Below are positions 39,628 to 48,414 of a DNA stretch of 64,000 nucleotides, in pieces. Source of the DNA: Clusia tigrina (Eukaryota; Arthropoda; Insecta; Diptera; Clusiidae); the NCBI GenBank assembly GCA_920105625.2, contig OV050030.1, forward strand, positions 184,392,315 through 184,456,314, read 5' to 3'. The translations under genes and the position numbers were made by a program. Numbering within the stretch: the first letter of the stretch is position 1; every line of letters starts with the position of its first letter. The notes under the pieces are model-generated. The model was not told the DNA's origin and searched no databases. It saw only the letters and a list, made by a program, of their open reading frames with translations.

Positions 39628-39659
39628 TGGTCCTTCGAGCCGGATTACAGCTGCGTCCG
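39594..39659 (+). other. Predicted 22-codon leader exon with splice donor
   Basis: An ATG at 39594, inside the LTR, opens a frame through the LTR end and the primer-binding site for 22 codons to CCG at 39657-39659. This is followed at once by GTAAGT (39660-39665), a consensus 5' splice site. Unspliced, the frame stops at TAA 39669-39671. Acceptor-like sites at 40923 and 46489 would both continue it in frame. Prediction only; no transcript evidence. Confidence 0.55.
39628..39645 (+). promoter_or_regulatory. Primer-binding site
   Basis: TGGTCCTTCGAGCCGGAT follows the 5' LTR directly. TGG pairs with a tRNA CCA end. I did not identify the tRNA. Confidence 0.7.
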
Positions 39660-40923
39660 GTAAGTGCTTAATATTTATTTTTATGTAATATATTATTCAA
39701 CCATTTCTGTAATTGCAATATTGAACACATATTTTTTTTTGATTCGCTATTCTTTATCGCGTCATTCGCGTTTGGGTACGGTCGTCGCGGCAAACGGTAC
39801 ATTTCCGTATCGTCACTTGTGTGAGTGTGTGCGTGTGTGTGGATTCGGCACAGCAGCAGGTACTGGAATTTACATTTGTTAAATTCTCAGCACGGCCGCT
39901 GCGTAATTCGGTTCGCAGTCTGCAGCTCAAAGCGCTGCCGACGCCGGTTACGATAAGCTGTGTACAACTGCTTGTGTGCAGATTTTCGCACAGCCGCTGT
40001 GCATGCTATTGCCATTGCCGCTATCCGCTGCTCCGTTGTGCAGTCAATGCCCTACTTTTGAGTGTTGCTTTGTTCGTTGAAACGAATTAAGGCGGGTGTC
40101 ACACTCACAACTCTTGTGGGTCAGCTGTTCGGGTTATCCGTATTGCGTGCGTGTATCGCCGCGGTGAAGTCGCTTCGTGGTGCCAGTAAGCGGTGGGAGC
40201 ATATTGTTCTTGCTTCTGCATTGGCGGGGGAGTCTACAGCTCACTGCGCTGCCCAGAGCCTGGTTACTGTACGTTGTGTACCGTTGCTGATAACCGGTAA
40301 CTTATCCCGTTGCCGGTAGGTTTTTCGGACTAACGGGTCAACAACCGTTAACGTGGTGGAGGATCGACACTTTCGACACGAGTGCGGTGTAATTAGGTTC
40401 GCAGTCCGCAGCTCACAGCGCTGCCGACGCCTTTTTACAGCAAACCGTGTGCCAGCGGTGCTTAAACATCCCCATATTACGGCGCTGAAACATACGTGCA
40501 CTCGTTGCTCTCCGTACGTCATAGTTTCGCAGCTCGCAGCGCTGCCAACTTGTACTGTCTCTTTGTCATTTTATAACCCTGTATCAGTGAACCCACGAGC
40601 GACGCAAGGTCCGGGTCACATACAGCAGCTCATAGCGCTGCGTTGGGTATCTCAAGTTGGGGTTATACTTCAATTTCTTTGCTTTTCAATTGTGGTTGCT
40701 CAGTGCTGTCGTCATTGCCTAGGCTTCACGTAGTTCATTCCTACTGGGGAGTGTCTTTTGCGTTGTGTGGTCTCTTTGGTGAAAATAAGGCGGGTGTTAC
40801 ACCGGTCACGTTAGCAGGCCAGCTGGGTACACATATAGCTGGGTAACTGGGTGTGTCGACGTGAAGGTGTAGTGTTTTCCTGGGTTTTGCTTGCGTTTTG
40901 CCATCATTGAGCTGCGTTCTCAG
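39660..40923 (+). other. Long leader, possible intron, with five hairpin motifs
   Basis: A GC-rich, non-coding 1.26 kb begins with GTAAGT and ends ...gcgttctcag. An 18-bp motif gcagctcNNagcgctgcc, with complementary ends gcagc/gctgc, occurs at 39922, 40236 (first base a), 40408, 40529 and 40625. Longer flanks of copies 1 and 3 also match (ggttcgcagtc.gcagctca...gccgacgcc), and aaggcgggtgt occurs near 40090 and 40789, so the leader grew by old duplications. It could hold a packaging or dimerisation signal, an IRES, or an intron. Confidence 0.8.
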
Positions 40924-40941
40924 GTCAAGCGGTCTGCAACT

Positions 40942-43900
40942 ATGCTGACTCCGCTGATAGACGCGGCTGATAGCCTGACCGCGTTCGTTCTTGAGTTCGA
41001 GCGGAACTCTTCCGCCCCTCAAAATCTCGACTATCTTCGCCTTGATCTAACTGAATTGGCAGACTTATGGCAGGCGTTGAAGGAGGCGAAGGCTGCAGCG
41101 GTCATTGAAGCAAATTTAGACGAGAAATGCGTGGCCATTAAAGAGTCTATACGGCAACGATTCGCAGCAAGTTTTGCCATGTACAAACAGGGTCATGCTC
41201 GGATCGGTGGACTAATACAATCCCTGACCGTCTCTCCAACAGTGCCTTCCGAAGCGTCGGCTGAGCTGTCTTCTCAATCCCACACTATTCCGGTGCCTCC
41301 TTGTGATATTGAGATTTTCGGGGGGGAGTACTCCAAATGGATCACCTTCCGTGATATGTTCACGGCGCTGTTCCTACGGAACGCCCGGTTATCTAACATC
41401 GAGCGGTTGTATCACCTGAGAGCAAAGACTAGGGGGGAGGCGCGAGAAATCGTGGACCAATGCCAACTAACCAATAGCGGTTTTGAACAGGCGTGGGCGG
41501 GGCTTACGGCACGATACGAAAATCGGCGGAAACTCATTAATTGTCAGCTGAAGTCCCTATTCACAATGCGTACCATAGGCAGAGAAAATGGGTCGGAGCT
41601 AAAAAGGCTGCAGCGGGAAATGAGCAACTGCATTATGGCATTGAAGGAGCTGTCGGTGGATGTAAGCAGTTGGGATCCAATTTTTATATACTGGAGTTCC
41701 ATTCGGTTGCCGGAGAGGACCCTTTCTCTCTGGGAGCAGTCCCTTGCAGATCATGCGGATATCCCGACTTGGGTGGCGATGGAGGAATTCCTCTCGAAAC
41801 GATTCCAAACTTTGGAAGCGGTCTCTGATGTCTGCCAGACGGAGCATGCGCGGGAGCCTGGGGGGAGCCACTCAACACCACTCCGCAATAGCCGCGTGCA
41901 GGCTCATCAGGCGTTGGTCAGTCCGGAAGGGTGTAAGATATGCACACTACCAGGCCATCGGGTCTCTCACTGCTCTACTTTCATCGACGCTGATGTATCA
42001 GAGCGATGGGGATGGGTGAATCGCTTCCACTTGTGCGTGAATTGTTTGAAGGGGGATCATCGTGTGTCCAATTGCACGAGTAAATACCGATGTTTTACGT
42101 GTCAAGAGCGGCACCATACTCTGCTACACCGTGAGCCGCTCCCGAACCGGAGCATAAGAGGCCCACCACGCGCGACGCCGCCTCGAGGCAGACGATCATC
42201 CAACGGACGCAACGCGGCCACCACGTTGGCTCAACCTGCTACACCTTCCTTCGCCCACGCTGCACAAGTGGTACCTGCTACGGTCCAGGGACGATCCGGT
42301 CCATATCGAGCTCGAGGTCGGCTACCCAAACGTGTGCTACTAGGTACCGCCATCATTCACGTATGGTATCAGGGAGTCAATTACATGGCCCGTGCATTGA
42401 TCGACCCTGGGTCGGAAGGGTCTTTCATCTCTGATCAGCTCCAACGACGCCTGCGACTCCCTACGCGTACCGTGCATGCCCAAGTGTCCGGGGTGAGCAA
42501 TGTGGTGGCAGCTAACGTGACAAAAGCGTGCGATTTAATGTTGGGATCACCTCTTGACAGTGCTGTGCGGCTCCCGGTGTCAGCACTAGTACTGCCCACC
42601 TTGACCAGCGAATTACCCCGACTAGGGGTATCAGCGCACCAATATGCCCAATTGGCCGGCTTACGACTGGCTGATCCAAGCCTTTCAAACTCTTCACAAG
42701 TTGACATTTTGATAGGGGGCGATTTATACCCGATGGTGATGCTTGATGGGTTGAAACGTGACGTTATTGGGTCATTAATTGCACAGGAAACTGTATTTGG
42801 GTGGATCCTCACAGGACCCATACCTGAGAACTCGACACAGACATTCTGTGCTAGAGTACAAGTTACGACCGGCCACCCGGTTGAAGAGCTCTTGCAGAGA
42901 TTCTGGGAGGTGGAGGAACCACCTAGGGAGAAACGGTTGTCACCCGGTGACCAGGCTTGCCTGGATTTGTATTCCCGGACCACTTACAGAGAGTCTTCTG
43001 GGCGGTATGTAGTGGAACTACCGTTCAAACCAAAGCATCTGCCTGAGGAGTCGCTTGGCGCTTCTCGGCACATTGCGTTAAAGCAGTTCGAGCGCAATGA
43101 AGGTAGGTTACTTCGTAACCCTGAGCAGAAAGACCAATACGACTCCGTGGTACAGGAGTACTTGACTCTTGATCATATGGTCAAGGTCCCGCCTCCACCT
43201 TCGGGCGCTCTTGCTCATTATTATTTGCCTCATCATGCGGTAATGAAACCCGAGAGTACATCCACCAAGTTGCGAGTGGTGTTCAATGCGTCTCAAGCAA
43301 CCACCAGCACCCTCAGTTTGAATGATGTCTTATATACGGGTCCCACCTTGCAGGCTGACTTGACACAACTTATCGTGCGATGGCGAATGTTTCAGTTCGT
43401 CTTTAATGGGGATCTGCAAAAGATGTATCGGCAGATTAGAGTAGCTCCAAAGCACACCCCTTACCAGCGAATTGTCTTTAGGGCCTCTCCTGCAGCGTCA
43501 GTCTCCGATTACGAGCTACAAACGGTTACCTTCGGAGTCAACTGTGCACCGTACTTAGCGATTAGGACATTGGAACAGCTCGCGACGGATGTCGAGGAGG
43601 ACTTACCCTTAGCAGCCCGGGTACTGCGTGAATGTATGTACGTGGACGACGCCTTGGTCGGCACACATGATGTAAACGCAGCAATACAGACTCGAGACGA
43701 GTTGATCCGTGCACTCGACTCTGCCGGCTTCTCCATGCGAAAGTGGACAGCTAATACGGAAGCCATTCTCTCCTCTTTGCCTCCGGACCACTTACTCCGA
43801 GAGGATTTTTTGAAGCTGGATGAAGCGAGTTTAACTAAGACACTAGGAATTCGGTGGAATGCAAAGACTGATCATTTCTACTTTCATCTCCAGCCCATTT

Positions 43901-46221
43901 GCTTTGACCCACGAGCCACCAAACGCAAGGTGCTATCGATTATAGCTCAACTGTTTGATCCAGCCGGATGGCTGGCACCTGTTGTGATCGTGGCCAAGAT
44001 TTTGATGCAACAAATTTGGGGGGACAAAACTGACTGGGACGAATCGCTGACCCTCGCGTCATCCAATCGTTGGAAGGAATTTTTAGGGGCTTATGACGAC
44101 ATCTCACAGATTCGAATTCCTCGATGGGTGGGGTCTGCACCGGATGTAGATATCCAGTTCCATGCATTTTGTGATGCTTCGCAAGCGGCATACGCCGCCG
44201 CGCTGTATGTGCGGTGCCAGTACGACGATATTGTCACATCCCACTTATTAGTGGCTAAGTCGCGGGTCGCGCCTCTTAAGACGTTATCCTTACCTCGCTT
44301 AGAACTCTGTGGCGCGGTATTGTTATCCGAGCTGGTGGCGGCACTCCGGACAAGGGTGGGGGTCACCTCCAATAACTTGTTTTGTTGGACGGATTCGACC
44401 ATAGTTTTGGCTTGGCTCCAGAAGTCCCCGCACATGTGGAAAACCTTCGTAGCTAATCGGGTTACCACCATTTCCAGTAAAGTAGGTGTAGAATGTTGGA
44501 GACATGTCAGGTCTGCAGACAATCCGGCTGATCTTGCCAGTCGGGGGGTAACTCCAGCAGCCCTTCTTCATAGTCATTTATGGTGGAATGGTCCGGGATG
44601 GCTTATCCACGACTCAAATTCCTGGCCTCAGCCTTCGAAAATCGCTAACCCGGACGCCCTGGAAGAACAACGCAACGTTGCTACACATACCATCCAGGTC
44701 AAACAGCACGATGACTTGATGCTGCGTTTCTCATCGTTGCCGCGAGCACTGCGGGTTGTGTGCTATATCCAGCGCTTTTTTAGATACGCTATACGAAAAC
44801 GACGTGACCACGCCCCACCCCCGGGATCGCCTATCACGACTGCAGAGATTGTTGCCGCTACACTGCTCGTGACGACCATAACGCAGCAGATGTATTACCC
44901 CGAGGAGTATGAACGCCTGCAGAACGGGCAACCCATTTCCAACTCGAGTTCTCTGCTCACCTTGAACCCCTTCCTTCATTCCGATGGGTCGATTCGAGTG
45001 AATGGACGCCTAGCGCATTCCACTCAGATCCCGTTCTCCGAACGGCACCCACAAATTTTGCCGTACCACGGACAATTTACACGACTGCTCGTTGAGTTCA
45101 TTCACCAAATTTCTTTGCATGGGGGAAACCAGCTTATGCTTCGGCTCCTTCGAACTCAATACTGGGTTCCACGCGCAAAGGTTCTAGTCAAGGGTACCAT
45201 TTTACGATGTAAAACTTGCCTGGTAGAAAAGAAACGTAGATTGAGCCAGATCATGGCGCCTTTGCCCCCTGAACGCACCACCCTGTCTCGTCCTTTCGCC
45301 ACCGCGGGGGTTGACTTTGCGGGCCCTTTTGAAATTAAAACATTTCAAGGGCGGGGGTGTAAAATGACGAAAGGCTACGTGTGCATCTTTGTGTGTTTTG
45401 CCACCAAGGCCGCCCATTTAGAAGCTACCACGGATTTAACTACCCAGGCCTTTTTAGCCGCCCTGTCTAGATTCATTGGGCGACGGGGGTGCCCACATAA
45501 CATTTATTCCGACAATGGAAAGAATTTTGTGGGAGCAGAAAAGGTAGTGCGCATGGAGTTCGCACGTGTGATTCGAGAAGCTAAGGACCAGGCGACCACG
45601 CAGCATTGGTTTCACCAATTGAAATGGCATTTTATTCCTCCAAACGCTCCCCATATGGGAGGACTGTGGGAAGCCGCAGTAAAGAGCTTCAAACACCATT
45701 TCAAACGAGTGGGTGGGCAGATCCGGTACACGTATGAGGAGTTAGCAACGGTACTAGCCCGCGTAGAGGCATGCCTGAATTCTCGACCAATTAGCGCACT
45801 CAGTGACGATCCCGACGACCTCCAACCACTTACACCAGGGCACTTTCTAGTAGGGGGACCACTTCTTGCACCAGCCGTCTCGGAGGAGTCCACCCCTTTT
45901 CTTTCTATTCTTAATCGATGGCGTAGGCTTCAAGTTCTCTCCCAGCAGTTCTCAATACGTTGGAAACATGAGTATCTTCTGGAGTGCCAGCGCAGGACAA
46001 AGTGGAAGACTATCCAAGATAATGCAGCTAACGGAGATCTGGTGGTACTCCAGGATGACCACGTTCCCCCAAACGAATGGCGATTGGGAAGGATCACTGA
46101 GGTTCACCCGGACTCAGACGGCAGAGTGCGAGTCGCGAAAGTGCGGACAGCACGCGGGACCGTTACGAGACCCGTCAACAAGATGGTTCTACTCCCTCGA
46201 GCGGGAGTGCAGGCTGAGTAA
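40942..46221 (+). CDS. BEL/Pao Gag-Pol polyprotein
   Basis: Uninterrupted 1759-residue frame. The start at ATG 40942 is chosen because the decayed relative conserves this Met and the following SLIDA/PLIDA segment; upstream codons to 40891 are open but begin at TTG. Order: Gag (about 1-320); zinc knuckles from Cys331 (CKICTLPGHRVSHC), then CVNCLKGDHRVSNC and CFTCQERHHTLLH; aspartic protease with Asp488 in LIDPGSEGSFIS. RT follows with YVDD at 900-903, then RNase H from Asp1078 (FCDAS; TDSTIVLAWL). Integrase has a zinc arm H1388...C1423-x2-C1426 and catalytic Asp1458, Asp1524 and Glu1577. A C-terminal domain (WRLGRITEVHPDSDGRVRVA) ends the protein. All catalytic positions are filled; Pro after the protease Asp is unusual. 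Such proteins assemble cytoplasmic particles, copy the RNA and integrate the cDNA. Confidence 0.96.
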   Translation: MLTPLIDAADSLTAFVLEFERNSSAPQNLDYLRLDLTELADLWQALKEAKAAAVIEANLDEKCVAIKESIRQRFAASFAMYKQGHARIGGLIQSLTVSPTVPSEASAELSSQSHTIPVPPCDIEIFGGEYSKWITFRDMFTALFLRNARLSNIERLYHLRAKTRGEAREIVDQCQLTNSGFEQAWAGLTARYENRRKLINCQLKSLFTMRTIGRENGSELKRLQREMSNCIMALKELSVDVSSWDPIFIYWSSIRLPERTLSLWEQSLADHADIPTWVAMEEFLSKRFQTLEAVSDVCQTEHAREPGGSHSTPLRNSRVQAHQALVSPEGCKICTLPGHRVSHCSTFIDADVSERWGWVNRFHLCVNCLKGDHRVSNCTSKYRCFTCQERHHTLLHREPLPNRSIRGPPRATPPRGRRSSNGRNAATTLAQPATPSFAHAAQVVPATVQGRSGPYRARGRLPKRVLLGTAIIHVWYQGVNYMARALIDPGSEGSFISDQLQRRLRLPTRTVHAQVSGVSNVVAANVTKACDLMLGSPLDSAVRLPVSALVLPTLTSELPRLGVSAHQYAQLAGLRLADPSLSNSSQVDILIGGDLYPMVMLDGLKRDVIGSLIAQETVFGWILTGPIPENSTQTFCARVQVTTGHPVEELLQRFWEVEEPPREKRLSPGDQACLDLYSRTTYRESSGRYVVELPFKPKHLPEESLGASRHIALKQFERNEGRLLRNPEQKDQYDSVVQEYLTLDHMVKVPPPPSGALAHYYLPHHAVMKPESTSTKLRVVFNASQATTSTLSLNDVLYTGPTLQADLTQLIVRWRMFQFVFNGDLQKMYRQIRVAPKHTPYQRIVFRASPAASVSDYELQTVTFGVNCAPYLAIRTLEQLATDVEEDLPLAARVLRECMYVDDALVGTHDVNAAIQTRDELIRALDSAGFSMRKWTANTEAILSSLPPDHLLREDFLKLDEASLTKTLGIRWNAKTDHFYFHLQPICFDPRATKRKVLSIIAQLFDPAGWLAPVVIVAKILMQQIWGDKTDWDESLTLASSNRWKEFLGAYDDISQIRIPRWVGSAPDVDIQFHAFCDASQAAYAAALYVRCQYDDIVTSHLLVAKSRVAPLKTLSLPRLELCGAVLLSELVAALRTRVGVTSNNLFCWTDSTIVLAWLQKSPHMWKTFVANRVTTISSKVGVECWRHVRSADNPADLASRGVTPAALLHSHLWWNGPGWLIHDSNSWPQPSKIANPDALEEQRNVATHTIQVKQHDDLMLRFSSLPRALRVVCYIQRFFRYAIRKRRDHAPPPGSPITTAEIVAATLLVTTITQQMYYPEEYERLQNGQPISNSSSLLTLNPFLHSDGSIRVNGRLAHSTQIPFSERHPQILPYHGQFTRLLVEFIHQISLHGGNQLMLRLLRTQYWVPRAKVLVKGTILRCKTCLVEKKRRLSQIMAPLPPERTTLSRPFATAGVDFAGPFEIKTFQGRGCKMTKGYVCIFVCFATKAAHLEATTDLTTQAFLAALSRFIGRRGCPHNIYSDNGKNFVGAEKVVRMEFARVIREAKDQATTQHWFHQLKWHFIPPNAPHMGGLWEAAVKSFKHHFKRVGGQIRYTYEELATVLARVEACLNSRPISALSDDPDDLQPLTPGHFLVGGPLLAPAVSEESTPFLSILNRWRRLQVLSQQFSIRWKHEYLLECQRRTKWKTIQDNAANGDLVVLQDDHVPPNEWRLGRITEVHPDSDGRVRVAKVRTARGTVTRPVNKMVLLPRAGVQAE

Positions 46222-46459
46222 TCCCGGCATACGGGCTTTTGGTCGTTTCCGTAGCTAGTCCCATCCTTTGTAGCCTCTAGTTTGTAGCCTTTCCTGTTGT
46301 ATGTATACCTCGGTTCTTCCATGGAATCACTAGCCTTTCTCGTAAAACGGTAGCAGTAGATCTCGCCTGGCTATGCCACGGGATAGAATGTAGTCTTGAA
46401 AAAGTTATATTTCCTACCAGTAGTATCCTAACCTTTAATACTAGCCTTCTCGTAAGCAC

Positions 46460-47122
46460 ATGCCTAATTACAAATTTGATTTTCCACAGAACTTCCCATC
46501 GTGCAGAGCTGACTGGCGTGGAACACGCTACATCGGGCCGTGCCGTACCTGTGCTCCGCGGGTACAGTTGGTGTTCCCAGCCCCCGTGATGCTACAAGGG
46601 TCTGCAACATACCGCCCTCCGGGAGCAGTGGCGCCGGCTCGCGCCCACGATGACCATCTTGAGGCCACCACTACAGCGGCAGTGTCGCCATCGCGTCCCC
46701 GAGCCCGGTCTGCATCATCTGCCACGCGTTCGCTACCGACGGGGCCGATGAGCGTCCGCCGCCTTCCCAACCGGGGGTCCACGCCAGGGGGCGTTGCACC
46801 ACGGACGCCCCATCCGATGTCCCGCGCCGCAGTGGAGGCTGCGACATCGCGCGCCCCACTGGTGGCTGCAACCGCCCAAACAGCAGCGGTAGCCGTACAC
46901 CCGACGGCGGCTCCCCAACGCCCGTGCGAGATGTGCAAGCGCTGGGGGCACACCATCGCAGTGTGCAAGGAGTTCCTGTCCTTGTCCTCGCGGCGCAGGA
47001 GAGATGCGGTCGGAAACCGGAAGCTGTGTTTCGTGTGCCTGGGGGTGAAACACTTCACCCACAGCTGCGAACAGCCGGGGTGCTCCCGGTGCCACCGGCG
47101 GCATCATCGCCTCTTACATTGA
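46460..47122 (+). CDS. Extra 3' zinc-knuckle protein of the BEL element
   Basis: 220 codons downstream of pol, 238 bp after its stop. The N-terminal 150 residues are Ala/Pro/Arg/Thr-rich and probably disordered. The C-terminal ~65 residues hold CEMCKRWGHTIAVC and CFVCLGVKHFTHSC (both Cx2Cx4Hx4C), then CSRCHRRHHRLLH (Cx2Cx4Hx4H). The Gag nucleocapsid of the same element has the same CCHC-CCHC-CCHH order, with HTLLH at its end, so this looks like a duplicated nucleocapsid (inference). No signal peptide or membrane segment is seen, so it is not an envelope gene. The ATG at 46460 lies upstream of the acceptor-like site, so a spliced product would use another start. RNA binding is the likely activity; the role is unknown. 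Confidence 0.8.
   Translation: MPNYKFDFPQNFPSCRADWRGTRYIGPCRTCAPRVQLVFPAPVMLQGSATYRPPGAVAPARAHDDHLEATTTAAVSPSRPRARSASSATRSLPTGPMSVRRLPNRGSTPGGVAPRTPHPMSRAAVEAATSRAPLVAATAQTAAVAVHPTAAPQRPCEMCKRWGHTIAVCKEFLSLSSRRRRDAVGNRKLCFVCLGVKHFTHSCEQPGCSRCHRRHHRLLH
46471..46489 (+). promoter_or_regulatory. Splice-acceptor-like site at the 3' ORF
   Basis: The sequence aaatttgattttccacag ends at 46489. The next base starts codon AAC of the 3' ORF in frame 0, matching the phase of the donor at 39660. The relic copy has a comparable pyrimidine-AG at 11045-11061. Confidence 0.5.
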
Positions 47123-47180
47123 GGGGTGCACCAGGATGGGAGCCGGCGGGAATAGGTCGTCATCTCTTTTGCAATACTGC

Positions 47181-47193
47181 AAGGGGGGCGGCA
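47181..47193 (+). other. Polypurine tract
   Basis: aaggggggcggca lies directly before the 3' LTR start TGTTCGCG. Confidence 0.75.
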
Positions 47194-47752
47194 TGTTCGC
47201 GCCGGAGCCCTCCTGTCAACGGCTGCTGCCTGCTCACCGTCACCATGCGACTCTGCGCGGGGCTCAGTGCGGAGAGAATTCGCCTCATTGGGTCCCGCCA
47301 AAGTCGTGTAGCAGGCCGCAGCCATCTTTATTTTGAGGAGAGTGCTGACGCAAGCAGCGGAGGAGAGCTGGTCGGCAATACTGCGTGCCGAACCAGTTGA
47401 TGTCCGGCAGTCAATCACGAAACGTGTGACAGACGTTAAAGAAAGCATTTAAGTGTGAGAAGTATAAGTTCTAAGGAAAACTGTAATTTCGGCAAATAAA
47501 GTTTAAGTATAAGTTCTAAGAAAAACTGTAATTTCGGCAAATAAAGTTTAAGTATAAGTTCTAAGAAAAACTGTAATTTAGGCAAATAAATTTTAAGTGA
47601 TCTGTAATTTTCACCCTTTAAAAGAAAAAGATCTTTGCATTGCCACTTTTCTCAGACACTAAAATTAAAAGTGAAAATTTAAAGGTAACAAAAAATAAAT
47701 TTATTTAAACAATTTAAAATGGAATTGGAAAGCGTGTCCACACAGCGCAACA
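47194..47752 (+). repeat. 3' LTR of the intact BEL element
   Basis: 559 bp, reading the same as the 5' LTR over its full length by eye, including the three 45-bp units at 47460-47594. GGGAG follows at 47753. Confidence 0.97.
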
Positions 47753-47757
47753 GGGAG

Positions 47758-48414
47758 AAAAAAACACAGGACTATATAATCCCGTAAACGAGACATTCAG
47801 AAACGTTGAGATTTACAGTCTGCGATCAGAATGCTAAGAGGCCAGCAGCTGGAGCCTAACGCGAATTTGTTACAGCTCATTGCTTCGAAAACCTAATTGA
47901 ATAGCTAATATCAACGAAGATAAAACCGAGATAAAGCCATCATTGATAACTCACTACATAGAAAACTACAATTCGCTGTTCATACCGTCACCATAGATAT
48001 AGTATGAGTACACCAAAGATATAGTATGATTATATAGCGGAAAGCCATACCAATGATAACTACATTGTTCAATATACAACTGAAAAGGAGCAATGCAAAA
48101 GGGTGGGACTGACACAACGAATTTGTAGACATCCGGGAAAAATAGTGACAAGAGAAAGTTACATCTGCGGAATCGACGACCTAAAAAATTAACAAGAGAA
48201 AGGCCAGAAATGTGAGAATTGTTTATAGCAACCAAGTCACTAAATAGTTGGCTTTTTCACTTCAACTCGCAAGGAAACATGACAGCCGAAAAACACTGCG
48301 ACTTGAACTTGTGACGGAGGAACCGGGTTCATATATATAGGCGAGACTTGCAGGGTAATAAATAAAGGTACGGTATTGTTGCACAAGAGAAATCAGCAGT
48401 ACAATTTAACTGTC
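47758..48414. other. No gene seen; possible short LTR at 48246-48414
   Basis: The final ~170 bp start agttggc, carry a tatatata box and ggtaataaataaagg, and end tttaact next to the truncated end of a minus-strand gypsy pol. An AGT...ACT gypsy-type LTR on the plus strand is possible but unproven, with no partner seen. Confidence 0.3.

Larger units (their letters stand above)
39069..47752 (+). mobile_element. Complete BEL/Pao retrotransposon with an extra 3' gene
   Basis: The 8684-bp element is bounded by 559-bp LTRs that read as identical, with 5-bp duplication GGGAG at 39064-39068 and 47753-47757. It contains a primer-binding site, a 1.3-kb repeat-rich leader, one unbroken Gag-Pol frame, a second ORF with zinc knuckles downstream of pol, and a polypurine tract. 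Identical LTRs and intact frames indicate a recent insertion, potentially still competent. It is the youngest clearly delimited layer in this part of the window and interrupts unassigned sequence. Confidence 0.96.

Noticed and set aside
42435..42983. Several 60-180-codon antisense frames under Gag-Pol (42.4-46.2 kb)
   Set aside because: They are shadows of the GC-richer Gag-Pol frame with no recognisable domains.
46528..47058. 176-codon antisense frame opposite the 3' zinc-knuckle ORF
   Set aside because: Composition mirrors the Ala/Arg/Pro-rich sense ORF; the sense strand has three ordered zinc knuckles and a homologous relic, the antisense has nothing.
46460..47122. Envelope gene as the identity of the BEL 3' ORF
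   Set aside because: There is no signal peptide, furin site or membrane segment; the C-terminus is zinc knuckles.
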